From: WHSW01 sp963722175
GTDB lineage: Bacteria > Actinomycetota > Thermoleophilia > Solirubrobacterales > 70-9
Assembly (NCBI GenBank): GCA_963722175.1
Contig: CAVRKA010000001.1
Location: forward strand, 248,001 to 312,000
Direction of reading: 5' to 3'
Length of the DNA stretch: 64,000 nt
Shown here: one piece after another, positions 19,181-27,420 of the stretch
Position numbering within the stretch: position 1 is the first letter of the stretch
Layout: the number at the start of each line of letters is the position of its first letter
The notes under the pieces: model-generated
What the model was told of the DNA's origin: nothing
Seen by the model: only the letters and a program-made list of their open reading frames with translations
The model's database searches: none
Translations under genes and position numbers: made by a program

Positions 19181-19881
19181 ACGAACCGGAAGTCAGTCCG
19201 AGCGGCACGGCCGCAGGCGCGGGAAATGGTTCTGCCTCGGGCTCGGGCGACCCGATCGGCGACGGTGAGCGGCTCTCGCTCGGGGTCGCGGCGCGGCTCT
19301 CTCGCTACCTCCAGGTGCTGATCCAGGCGCGGAAGATGGGGCGCGAGACGATCTCCTCGCAGGAGCTTGCCGAGTACACCCACATCAACTCGACCCAGAT
19401 CCGCCGCGACCTTTCGGGCTTCGGCAAGTTCGGCAAGCGCGGGGTCGGCTACCGGGTCGAGTCGCTGGTCGGCGAGATCCGCAAGATCCTCCACACCTCG
19501 GGCCAGCACAACATCGCCCTGTTCGGCGCCGGCAACCTGGGCCAGGCGATCGCCAGCTCCGACATCTTCGCCGACCATGGCTTCCGGATCGTGGCGATCT
19601 TCGATGCCGACCCGAAGGTCGTCGGCGCCGAATACGGCGGCGTGCCGGTGCGGGCGCTCGCCGACCTGCAGCAGGTCGTCAGCGAAGAGGAGGTGGTCGT
19701 CGGCGTGCTCGCGGTGCCCGCCGGGGCCGCCCAGGATGTCGCCGACCAGCTCGTCGAAGCCGGCGTCAAGATCATCTTCAACTACTCCGAGCAGCTGCTC
19801 CAGGTGCCGCCCGAGGTCACCGTGCACACGTCCAGCCCTGCAGTCGACCTGCTCTACGCGCTCTACTTCTACCTGGCCTGA
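19177..19881 (+). CDS. rex: redox-sensing transcriptional repressor Rex
   Basis: A 234-residue NADH/NAD+-sensing repressor of respiration and fermentation genes in Gram-positive bacteria. A Gly/Ser-rich N-terminal tail of about 30 residues precedes the winged helix (LARYLQVL-like LSRYLQVLIQARKM, then INSTQIRRDLSGFGKFGKRGVGY). The Rossmann domain carries IALFGAGNLGQAIA (about 113-126), and the family motif NYSEQLLQVPPEV occurs near the end. GTG start overlaps the upstream stop. I did not find a clear Rex box inside this window. Confidence 0.96.
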   Translation: MNEPEVSPSGTAAGAGNGSASGSGDPIGDGERLSLGVAARLSRYLQVLIQARKMGRETISSQELAEYTHINSTQIRRDLSGFGKFGKRGVGYRVESLVGEIRKILHTSGQHNIALFGAGNLGQAIASSDIFADHGFRIVAIFDADPKVVGAEYGGVPVRALADLQQVVSEEEVVVGVLAVPAGAAQDVADQLVEAGVKIIFNYSEQLLQVPPEVTVHTSSPAVDLLYALYFYLA

Positions 19882-19886
19882 CTCCG

Positions 19887-21062
19887 GTGGCCGCGCGCGC
19901 GACCGACCCATCGCCGAGCCTCGACCTCTCCCGCACCCGCGAGGTGTTCGAGAGCTCGACCGACTTCACGGTCGGGCTCGAGGAGGAGTTCGCGCTGGTC
20001 GACCCAGACAGCCTCGAGCTCGTCCACCGGTTCGAGGAGCTGCGCGACCTCTGCATGCAGGACGAGCTGCTCGCCGAGTCGGTCGCAGGGGAGCTGATCG
20101 ACACCGAGATCGAGATCCGCTCGGGGCGCGCGGAGAGCTTCGCCGAGGCGGCCCACCTTCAGCGCGAGCATCGGCGCCGGCTCTTCGACCGCGCCGAGCG
20201 GCTGGGGATCGGGCTCGCATCGATGGGGACCCACCCGTGGGCGAACTACCTCGACCAGCGGATCATCGACACGGAGCACTACAACCGCCTGCGCGACGAG
20301 CTGCGCTGGGTCGCGCAGCGCAACAACACCTGGAGCCTCCACACCCATGTCGGGGTCCGCGGCGCCGATCGGGCGATCGCCGTCTGCGACCACCTGCGCG
20401 AGCTGCTGCCCCCGCTGCTGGCGCTGTCGGCGAACTCGCCGTTTCTCGACGGCCATGACACCGGCCTGCACTCGGTGCGCACCGAGATCTTCACGCGGAC
20501 GTTCCCCCGCTGCGGCGTCCACGAGCCGTTCGGCGATTGGGCCACCTACGCCGACTTCATCGAGCTGCTCACCGCCACCGGCCGCGTCGTCGAGTCGACC
20601 CAGCTGTGGTGGAGCGTGCGTCCGCACCACCACTTCGGCACCGTCGAGGTGCGGATCTGCGACGCCCAGACGCGCGGCGACGAGGCCTTCAACCTCGCCG
20701 GGCTGATCGTCGCCTGCGTCGCCCAGTCGGCGCTCGACTACGACGACGGGCGCCTTGGCGAGCCAATGCGCCAGCGCGAGATCGAGGAGAACCTCTGGCA
20801 GGCGATCCGCCACGGGCTCGACGGCACCCAGCTCGACTTCGCCGCGCGCCGGCTGATCGAGACCAGGGCGGCGCTCGAGCGGATCGTCGACTGGACCGCT
20901 CCGGCGCGCGAGGCGTTCGGGCTCGAGGTCACCCTGCCGGCCGAGAACGGCGCCCAGCGTGCCCGCCGGGCGTTCGACGGCCGGGCCTCGCTCCCCGACG
21001 TCTACCGCGAGGCGCTCGCCGAGACCCGTCGTACCTACGTCCCCGAGCCCGCGGTCGGCTAG
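19887..21062 (+). CDS. YbdK-type carboxylate-amine ligase (GCS2 family)
   Basis: A 391-residue ATP-dependent ligase of the glutamate-cysteine ligase 2 (YbdK/EgtA-like) family. Visible signatures are FTVGLEEEFALVD near residue 30, GELIDTEIEIRSG, SLHTHVGVRG with the conserved HxH, and SVRPHHHFGTVEVRICDAQTRGDEAF. Members make gamma-glutamylcysteine weakly or other amides, so the product is not certain. It follows rex after 5 nt and probably shares its transcript. Confidence 0.92.
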   Translation: MAARATDPSPSLDLSRTREVFESSTDFTVGLEEEFALVDPDSLELVHRFEELRDLCMQDELLAESVAGELIDTEIEIRSGRAESFAEAAHLQREHRRRLFDRAERLGIGLASMGTHPWANYLDQRIIDTEHYNRLRDELRWVAQRNNTWSLHTHVGVRGADRAIAVCDHLRELLPPLLALSANSPFLDGHDTGLHSVRTEIFTRTFPRCGVHEPFGDWATYADFIELLTATGRVVESTQLWWSVRPHHHFGTVEVRICDAQTRGDEAFNLAGLIVACVAQSALDYDDGRLGEPMRQREIEENLWQAIRHGLDGTQLDFAARRLIETRAALERIVDWTAPAREAFGLEVTLPAENGAQRARRAFDGRASLPDVYREALAETRRTYVPEPAVG

Positions 21063-21065
21063 ATT
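21060..21065 (+). promoter_or_regulatory. -10 box for 21074-21535
   Basis: TAGATT overlaps the upstream TAG stop and ends 8 nt before the ATG at 21074, giving a leaderless promoter inside the gene junction. Confidence 0.45.
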
Positions 21066-21073
21066 CGGCCGCG

Positions 21074-21535
21074 ATGGACGCCCAGGAGCACGACCAGCCA
21101 GCCGGCGAGAGCGGCGCAGAACCCGCCGGTGAGCCGCGTGCCGGCGAGCCGACGACCCCCGACCAGGAGGAGCTGCAGCGCCGGCTCGAGGAGCAGCTGC
21201 GCCAGATCCGGGTCCAGGACCTGTTGCTGGAGAGCGTCGCGAGCATCCTCAACCTTGCCGCGCGACGGATCTCGAAGGCCGACGAGCGGGACCTCGAGCA
21301 GGGCCGGGTCGGGATCGAGGCGGTGCGCGCGGTCGTCGACCTGCTCGACGAGGGGCCGCGCGAGCAGGTCCGTGAGGCGCTCTCGCAGGTGCAGATGCTC
21401 TACGCGCGGGAGGCGCGCGGAGGGGATGAGCCACCGCCGGAGGGCGGGGAGCCGCCGCCGGCGACGGGCCCGAGCTCGGGGCCGAGGCCGGGGGAGCCCC
21501 CGCCGCGCCTGTGGACGCCGCCGGGATCGACCTAG
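21074..21535 (+). CDS. DUF1844-like protein
   Basis: A 153-residue soluble protein. An acidic N-terminus (about 1-35) and a helical core (about 36-115, VQDLLLESVASILNLAARRIS and DLEQGRVGIEAVRAVVDLLDE) resemble the small helical DUF1844 family. A Pro/Gly-rich tail follows (about 116-153). No catalytic residues are apparent. The -10 box at 21060-21065 suggests independent transcription. The gene lies just before hppA. Confidence 0.6.
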   Translation: MDAQEHDQPAGESGAEPAGEPRAGEPTTPDQEELQRRLEEQLRQIRVQDLLLESVASILNLAARRISKADERDLEQGRVGIEAVRAVVDLLDEGPREQVREALSQVQMLYAREARGGDEPPPEGGEPPPATGPSSGPRPGEPPPRLWTPPGST

Positions 21536-21589
21536 AACCGGCGTCCCGGCGCCTAACCGGGCGCAGCCTCGCTACAGTACGCGCGCCTC

Positions 21590-21611
21590 GCGGCCGGAAG
21601 CCTCCGGCCGC
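21590..21611. terminator. hairpin upstream of hppA
   Basis: Perfect 9-bp stem GCGGCCGGA / TCCGGCCGC with a 4-nt loop, in the 109-nt gap before hppA. It is followed by TTCTGACTG, not a U run. It could be a weak terminator of the upstream gene or a structured 5' leader of hppA. Confidence 0.5.
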
Positions 21612-21644
21612 TTCTGACTGAAAAGACCCTTACGGAGGACCCCA

Positions 21645-23723
21645 GTGACCGATTTCCTGACCGACTACGGCGTCTTGATCGCGCTCGTCTGCGCCGGCGC
21701 CGCGGTGCTCTACGGAGCGCTCGTGACCCAGCGGCTGCTCAACCGCTCCGCCGGGAACGAGCGGATGCAGGAGATCTCCGGCGCCGTCCAGGAGGGCGCC
21801 AAGGCCTACCTCAACCGCCAGTACACGATCATCGCCATGGTCGCCGTCCCGCTCGCGGTCCTCATCGCGATTCTCCAGGACGTGCCGACCGGGATCGGGT
21901 TCGTGATCGGCGGCGTGCTGTCCGGCGCGGCGGGCTTCATCGGCATGAACGTCTCGGTACGCGCCAACGCCCGGGTCGCCGAGGCGGCCCGCGGCGGGGT
22001 GCCGCCGGCGCTCGACGTCGCCTTCAAGGGCGGCTCGGTCACCGGCCTGCTGGTCGTCGGCCTCGCCCTGCTCGGCGTCGCGGGCTACTTCGGGATCCTG
22101 GTCCTCACCGACCACACCGACAAGGAAGCGATCGACGCGCTGATCGGGCTCGGCTTCGGCGGCTCGCTGATCTCCGTCTTCGCCCGTCTCGGCGGCGGCA
22201 TCTTCACCAAGGCCGCCGACGTCGGCGCCGACCTGGTCGGCAAGGTCGAGGCCGGGATCCCCGAGGACGACCCGCGCAACCCCGCGGTGATCGCCGACAA
22301 CGTCGGCGACAACGTCGGCGACTGCGCCGGGATGGCGGCCGACCTGTTCGAGACCTACGCCGTGACCACGGTCGCGGTGATGCTGCTCGGCGTGCTCACC
22401 TTCTCCGCCGACTTCGCCCGCGAGGTGGCGCTCTACCCGCTGGTTCTGGGCGCGGTCGCGATCCTCGCCTCGATCGTCGGCGCCCTGGCGGTGCGGACGA
22501 CGACCGACCGGGTCGAGGGCGCGCTCTATCGCGGCCTGATCATCTCGGCGGTTATCTGCGCGGCGCTCTTCTATCCGATCACCGACTGGCTGATGAGCGA
22601 TCCGCTCTCGCTCGGGATCGAGGATCCGGGCAGCGCCCTGTTCGGCGCCTCGGTCACCGACCTCTGGTTCTGCGCCCTGATCGGGCTCGTCGTCACCGGT
22701 GGCCTGTTCGTGATCACCGACTACTACACCTCGACCCGCTTCCGCCCGGTGAAGACGATCAGCCAGGCGTCGATCACCGGCCACGCGACCAACATCATCC
22801 AGGGCCTCGCCCAGGGCTTCCAGTCGGCGGTCGCCCCGGCGCTCCTGATCGCGCTCGCGATCTTCGGCGCCAACGAGCTCGCCGGCATCTACGGGATCGC
22901 GGTCGCGGTCACCGCGCAGCTCTCGCTCTGCGGCCTGATCGTCGCGCTCGACGCCTTCGGGCCGATCACCGACAACGCGGGCGGGATCGCCGAGATGGCC
23001 GATCTGCCCGAGGACGTTCGCAACGTCACCGACCCGCTCGATGCGGTCGGCAACACGACCAAGGCCGTCACCAAGGGCTACGCGATCGGCTCGGCCGCGC
23101 TCGCCGCTCTGGTCCTGTTCGCCGCCTTCCAGATCGAGCTTGGAGAAGAGGAGGGCGGCGTCGGCCTCCAGTTCCTGATCTCCGACCCGGCGGTGCTGAT
23201 CGGCCTGCTGATCGGCGGGATGATGGTCTATCTGTTCGTGGCCTTCGCGATCGAGGCCGTCGGGCGTGCCGGCGGCGAGGTCGTCGAGCAGGTCCGGACC
23301 CAGTTCCGCGAGCACCCGGGGATCATGGAGGGGACCGAGAAGCCCGACTACGGCAAGACGGTCGGGATCGTCACCGCCGCGGCCCAGCGGGAGATGATCC
23401 TGCCCTCGCTGATCCCGATCATCATTCCGGTGCTCGTCGGGATCATCAGCGTCAAGGCGCTCGGCGGCCTGCTGATCGGGGTGATCGTCGTCGGGCTGTT
23501 CGTCGCCCTCTCGATGACCGCGGGCGGCGGCGCCTGGGACAACGCGAAGAAGCTGATCGAGGACGGCGCCTTCGGCGGCAAGGGCTCAGAGGCCCACGCC
23601 GCTTCGGTGACCGGCGACACGGTCGGCGATCCCTACAAGGACACCGCCGGCCCGGCGATCAACCCGATGATCAAGGTCGCGAACATCGTCGCGATCCTGA
23701 TCATCCCGATCGTCCACTTCTAA
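21645..23723 (+). CDS. hppA: membrane H+-translocating pyrophosphatase, K+-independent
   Basis: Couples pyrophosphate hydrolysis to proton export across the membrane. The 692 residues form about 16 membrane helices. The catalytic loops are VFARLGGGIFTKAADVGADLVGKVE and NPAVIADNVGDNVGDCAGM. The segment GNTTKAVTKGY (Lys near residue 473) is diagnostic: K+-independent enzymes carry this Lys, whereas K+-dependent ones have Ala. It is thus predicted to be a K+-independent proton pump. The GTG start has GGAGG 8 nt upstream. Confidence 0.96.
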   Translation: MTDFLTDYGVLIALVCAGAAVLYGALVTQRLLNRSAGNERMQEISGAVQEGAKAYLNRQYTIIAMVAVPLAVLIAILQDVPTGIGFVIGGVLSGAAGFIGMNVSVRANARVAEAARGGVPPALDVAFKGGSVTGLLVVGLALLGVAGYFGILVLTDHTDKEAIDALIGLGFGGSLISVFARLGGGIFTKAADVGADLVGKVEAGIPEDDPRNPAVIADNVGDNVGDCAGMAADLFETYAVTTVAVMLLGVLTFSADFAREVALYPLVLGAVAILASIVGALAVRTTTDRVEGALYRGLIISAVICAALFYPITDWLMSDPLSLGIEDPGSALFGASVTDLWFCALIGLVVTGGLFVITDYYTSTRFRPVKTISQASITGHATNIIQGLAQGFQSAVAPALLIALAIFGANELAGIYGIAVAVTAQLSLCGLIVALDAFGPITDNAGGIAEMADLPEDVRNVTDPLDAVGNTTKAVTKGYAIGSAALAALVLFAAFQIELGEEEGGVGLQFLISDPAVLIGLLIGGMMVYLFVAFAIEAVGRAGGEVVEQVRTQFREHPGIMEGTEKPDYGKTVGIVTAAAQREMILPSLIPIIIPVLVGIISVKALGGLLIGVIVVGLFVALSMTAGGGAWDNAKKLIEDGAFGGKGSEAHAASVTGDTVGDPYKDTAGPAINPMIKVANIVAILIIPIVHF

Positions 23724-23887
23724 GCCTGAATTCACGCTGATCCGCGGGAAAGCCGCAGACGAACTGCGCGTTTTTGCGTATTGACGGGAACCCGCGAGCA
23801 TGCGAGGGTTGGCTGGTCCGTCCATTGAGGGTTGTTGGTCCTGCTGCGGAGGTGGGCTTCAACGTGGTCGAAAGGCAGGGACGCTCC

Positions 23888-26257
23888 ATGCATCGCGTAG
23901 CTCTGGTGGTGATCGCGGCCGGTCTCACGTTGGCCGGCTCGTCGTCGGTTGCCGCCGCGGCGCCGCTGTCGTGGTCTGACGGCGTTCCGCTGGCCGCCCT
24001 CAATGGTGGGGTCGAGCGCTTGAACGCGGTCGCGTGCCCGGCGGTGGACCAGTGCACCGCGGTCGACCAGGTCGGCCAGCAGGTGACCTTCGACCCGACC
24101 GCGCCGGGCAGCCCGGTCCCCACGACGGTCAGCCCCGGCGGCTTCCTCAACGGGATCGCGTGCCCATCGGCGAGCCAGTGCACGGCCGTCGGCGGCGGCG
24201 GTGTCCAAGTCACCTTCAATCCGACCGCGCCCGGCAATCCGACGCCCGTCCAGATCGACACGGCCTTCAACCACGTCCTCAACGCGGTGGCGTGTCCGTC
24301 GACAACCCAATGCACGGCCGTCGACAACTTCGGCTTTCAGCTCACCTTCAACCCGTCCGCGCCGGCGACGCCGGCGACGCACACGACGCTCGCGTTCGCC
24401 GAATCCTTCAGCGCGATCGCCTGCCCGGCGGCCGGCCAATGCACCGCGGTCAGCGACAGCGGCAATGAGGTGACCTTCAACCCGACGTCGCCGGGCACCC
24501 CGACGCCGGTCGAGGTCAGCCCCAACGACCTCTTGGGGATCGCGTGTCCATCGGCGACGCAGTGCACAGGCGTCGACGACGGCGGCGGAGCGGTGACCTT
24601 CAACCCGAATGCCCCGGGTACCCCAGCCGTGGCACCCGTCGATACCAATGCGCTCCACGCCGTGGCCTGCCCGTCGACAGGCCAGTGCACCGCGGTCAAC
24701 GGACGAGACCAGCAGGTGACGTTCAACCCGACAGCGCCCGGAACGCCGACACCCACCTCGATCATGGTCGGCACCGAGCCGGTGTACGGGGTCGCGTGCC
24801 CGTCGACCAGCCAATGCACGGCCGTCGAGTCGAGCGGCGAGCAGGCGACCTTCGATCCGACCGCCCCCCCAGGCACGCCGGCCGCTACCCAGGTCGGCCG
24901 CGGCATGATCCTCTACGGCGTCGCGTGCCCCTCGCCGAGCCAGTGCACGGCGGTCGACGCTGCCGCGCGTCAGGTGACGTTCGACCCGGCGGCGCCAGGC
25001 ATCCCGACGCCAACCCTTGTCGGGGACGACGAGCAGGAACTGCGCGCGATTGCCTGTCCGGCAACCACTCAATGCACAGCGGTCGATCGCGCCGGCAAGC
25101 AGGTGACGTTCAACCCGACGTCGCCAGGTACCCCGATGCCGACGACGATCGACGGCACCAGCACTCTGCGCGCGGTCGCCTGCCCCTCGGTCAATCAGTG
25201 CACCGCCGTCGACCACGTCGGCAAGCAGGTGACGTTCAATCCGACGTCGCCAGGTAGCCCGACGCCGACCACGATCGACGCCGGTCACATGTTGAACGCG
25301 GTGGCCTGCCCGGCGACCAATCAATGCACGGCCGTCGATGACGCCGGCCGGCAGGTGACCTTCAACCCGGCCGGCCCGGGCAGCCCGACCCCGACCACGG
25401 TCGACGGCACCCGCGCCATGAACGGGGTCGCATGCCCGTCGACGACTCAGTGCACGGCGGTTGATGGCACCGGCCGCCGGGTGACCTTCAACCCGACGAC
25501 GCCCGGCAGCCCGACGCCGGTGTTCACGCCCGGCACCGGCGGCATGCTGGCCGTTGCCTGCCCGTCGACCAGCCACTGCGTCGCCGTCACCAGTGGCGGG
25601 CGTGTGATCGAGGGAGACCCGGCGGCAACCGGTGCTTGGACGACGATCGTGCCGGTTGCCGGGGCCAACTCGCTCTTTGGCATCGCCTGCACCTCGAGTT
25701 CGCAGTGCGTGACCGTGGACCGGGTCGGCTACGGGTTCGTGGGCAGCGGTGGTGGTGGCGGCCCGGTCCCGGTGAACAGCTCGCCGCCGTCGATCTCCGG
25801 TTCGGCGAGCGAAGGCGCGACCTTGACCGAAACGCACGGTTCGTGGTCGAACAGCCCCACCAGCCACGCGCATCAGTGGCAGCGCTGCGACGGTTCGGGC
25901 GCCTCCTGTGTTGCTATCGCAGGTGCGACCGCACAAACGTACGTGCCCACCGCGGCCGACGTCGGTTCGACGATTCGGGTGCAGGAGACGGCCAGCAACG
26001 CATCTGGCGCGGGCGCCCCCGCGACCTCGACGGCGACCGCCGCGGTGGTGGCGTCGGCTACGCCCCCACCGGCCGAACCACCCCCGCCCGGCGACGGCGC
26101 CGAGAACGCCGCCTGCAAGAAGGCCGAGGACAAGCTTGCCAAGGTGAAGAAGAAGCTGAAACGGCTGAAGCGAGAGGATGCCCCGAGGGCCGCGATCAAG
26201 AAGGCCAAGAAGAAGCTGAAGAAGGCGAAGAAAGGCGTGGAGGCAGCATGCGAGTAG
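23888..26257 (+). CDS. secreted protein of 14 tandem Cys-pair repeats, Ig-like domain and lysine-rich tail
   Basis: A 789-residue exported protein. A signal peptide (about 1-27, ending VAAAA) is followed by about 560 residues of 40-45-residue repeats with consensus LNAVACPSTxQCTAVD, VTFNPT and GTPTPT. I count 14, the last two degenerate; each holds a Cys pair. A Ser-rich Ig-like or Big-type domain follows (about 635-720, with QWQRCDGSGASC). A Pro-rich linker and a Lys-rich helix end it (KKLKRLKREDAP). The ATG at 23888 follows AAAGGCAGGG. The repeats look like propeller blades. The role is unknown; cell-surface adhesion is a guess. Confidence 0.85.
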   Translation: MHRVALVVIAAGLTLAGSSSVAAAAPLSWSDGVPLAALNGGVERLNAVACPAVDQCTAVDQVGQQVTFDPTAPGSPVPTTVSPGGFLNGIACPSASQCTAVGGGGVQVTFNPTAPGNPTPVQIDTAFNHVLNAVACPSTTQCTAVDNFGFQLTFNPSAPATPATHTTLAFAESFSAIACPAAGQCTAVSDSGNEVTFNPTSPGTPTPVEVSPNDLLGIACPSATQCTGVDDGGGAVTFNPNAPGTPAVAPVDTNALHAVACPSTGQCTAVNGRDQQVTFNPTAPGTPTPTSIMVGTEPVYGVACPSTSQCTAVESSGEQATFDPTAPPGTPAATQVGRGMILYGVACPSPSQCTAVDAAARQVTFDPAAPGIPTPTLVGDDEQELRAIACPATTQCTAVDRAGKQVTFNPTSPGTPMPTTIDGTSTLRAVACPSVNQCTAVDHVGKQVTFNPTSPGSPTPTTIDAGHMLNAVACPATNQCTAVDDAGRQVTFNPAGPGSPTPTTVDGTRAMNGVACPSTTQCTAVDGTGRRVTFNPTTPGSPTPVFTPGTGGMLAVACPSTSHCVAVTSGGRVIEGDPAATGAWTTIVPVAGANSLFGIACTSSSQCVTVDRVGYGFVGSGGGGGPVPVNSSPPSISGSASEGATLTETHGSWSNSPTSHAHQWQRCDGSGASCVAIAGATAQTYVPTAADVGSTIRVQETASNASGAGAPATSTATAAVVASATPPPAEPPPPGDGAENAACKKAEDKLAKVKKKLKRLKREDAPRAAIKKAKKKLKKAKKGVEAACE

Positions 26258-26640
26258 CGACGTTTTCTCGGGACCTTGATCGTGATCGCGGTGCTGCCGC
26301 TAGCCGCGCAGGCCTGCACGATCACCCGGGATGGGCAGCTCAGCGATCGCTGGTTCGAACTGCAGCCGAACGGACCCGGCACGGGTGACGACGGCTACAA
26401 CTGGAGCCCGGAGCGCTACCCCGACGTCAACGACGACGTCTGCATCCCCGCCGGGCCCGCGATCCAGCCCACGACGCGGCAGGTGACCACGAACACCCCC
26501 GACATGCGCAGCTTGACGATCGCGCAGGGGCCAGCCTGACCGTGTCGGACGTCCAGGTGATCGTCCGCCAGGACTCCACCAACGCCGGCACCCTCAACAT
26601 GGCGCCGCTCGCGGGAAACCAGCTCAACTGTGCCGAGAGG
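26248..26640 (+). pseudogene. frameshifted gene for a small secreted protein
   Basis: Three reading-frame pieces join into one sensible protein. ATG at 26248 gives MRVATFS, then a shift enters a frame from TTG at 26276 that encodes LIVIAVLPLAAQAC, a signal peptide with a lipobox-like end, plus a domain with DVNDDVCIPAGPA. That frame stops near 26539 after SLTIAQGPA. A further +1 frame immediately before the stop reads GASLTVSDVQVIVRQ and then NAGTLNMAPLAG. Both shifts would have to be corrected to restore a gene. It overlaps the stop of the repeat protein, and a start overlap is consistent with a former operon. Confidence 0.6.
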
Positions 26641-26995
26641 GAGTCCCGGTCAACGTCCGGTACGCCCACGGCGCCGACTCGTCGCCGCCCGGGAGTGCCG
26701 CCACCGTTATGACCTCGCCGCCGGCGCCGCGGACGGCGTCACACGTCTCGCGCACGGACTCGCCCGTGTTCACGGCGTCGTCGACGACCAGGATCCGCTT
26801 GCCGCGCACCGCGGCGTCGTAGCCGCGCTCAGCACGAAGGGCGGCCGCAGCGGACCACCGCCGGCGACGGCAGCGCCTGGGGTCGTAGCCGTGCTCCTTG
26901 CCGTGACGAAGTGGGTCGTCCTCCAGCAGCGCGCCCGCCTCGCGCAGGATGGCCTGCGTGCGTGCGGCGCTGTCGGCGGCGGCGCTCAGAATCGC
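26624..26995 (-). pseudogene. phosphoribosyltransferase remnant
   Basis: An open frame without a usable start codon lies directly after the glyoxalase-like gene. The PRPP-binding signature ILVVDDAVNTGES and the following VRETCDAVRGAGGEVITVAAL are clear, so this was a type I phosphoribosyltransferase. The upstream part reads ARTQAILREAGALLEDD and then loses sense. A compensating pair of single-base shifts, one extra C and one missing C, would restore HFVT and then KEHGYDP. The N-terminal part is missing. The C-terminal tail is unrelated sequence. It looks like decay of a former gene, but sequencing error cannot be excluded. Confidence 0.65.
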
Positions 26996-27379
26996 TTAGG
27001 ACGGATCGCTCTCGATCAGCTCGATCCGGTAGCCGTCGGGATCGCGGACGAAGCAGAGCCGTGAGCCGCCCTCGCGAACCGTATAGGGCGGCTTCTCGGG
27101 CTCGATCCCGAGCTCGGCGAGGCGCTCGAGCGTGGCGTCGAGGTCGTCGGCGGTGATCGCGATGTGGCCGTAGCCAGTGCCGATCTCGTAGGCCTCCGTG
27201 CGGTCGTGGTTGTGGGTGAGCTCGAGCCGCGCGCCGTCGCCGGGTAGGCCCATGAACAGGTTGGTGGCCTCGTCGCGGATCGGCACCCGCCGGAGCTCCT
27301 CGAAGCCGAGCTTCTCGTAGAACTCCGCCGAGCGGTCGAGGTCGAGGACGCGGTAGCAGGTGTGGATGAGCTCGCTCAT
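26996..27379 (-). CDS. VOC / glyoxalase I-like protein
   Basis: A 127-residue protein of the glyoxalase I type. The four metal-ligand positions are seen in context: His in SELIHTCYRVLD, Glu in ARLELTHNHD, His in GYGHIAITADDL, and Glu in GYRIELIESDP. Members isomerise methylglyoxal-thiol adducts. TAGCCT ends 6 nt before its ATG, a leaderless arrangement. It diverges from the hydroxy-acid oxidase gene. The substrate thiol in actinobacteria may be mycothiol rather than glutathione (inference). Confidence 0.9.
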   Translation of the reverse strand: MSELIHTCYRVLDLDRSAEFYEKLGFEELRRVPIRDEATNLFMGLPGDGARLELTHNHDRTEAYEIGTGYGHIAITADDLDATLERLAELGIEPEKPPYTVREGGSRLCFVRDPDGYRIELIESDPS

Positions 27380-27385
27380 GGCCTC

Positions 27386-27411
27386 AGGCTATCGACGCAT
27401 ACGCTTATAGT
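27386..27411. promoter_or_regulatory. back-to-back -10 boxes of a divergent leaderless pair
   Basis: TAGCCT on the minus strand (27386-27391) lies 6 nt from the ATG at 27379, and TATAGT on the plus strand (27406-27411) lies 9 nt from the ATG at 27421. The 41-nt gap holds both promoters and leaves no room for Shine-Dalgarno leaders. Confidence 0.55.
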
Positions 27412-27420
27412 CGCCGCCCG

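Noticed and set aside
21630..23315. Long minus-strand frame opposite hppA
   Set aside because: hppA is an unmistakable gene; the opposite frame is Asp/Arg/Gly-rich shadow.
24010..25560. Regular 120-135-nt repeats as a CRISPR or satellite
   Set aside because: They encode the diverged Cys-pair protein repeats; no identical direct repeats with spacers.
23732..25936. Repeat-rich minus-strand frame of about 730 codons
   Set aside because: Its repeats are only the complement of the 14 coding repeats on the plus strand; the plus-strand frame has the signal peptide and sensible protein motifs.
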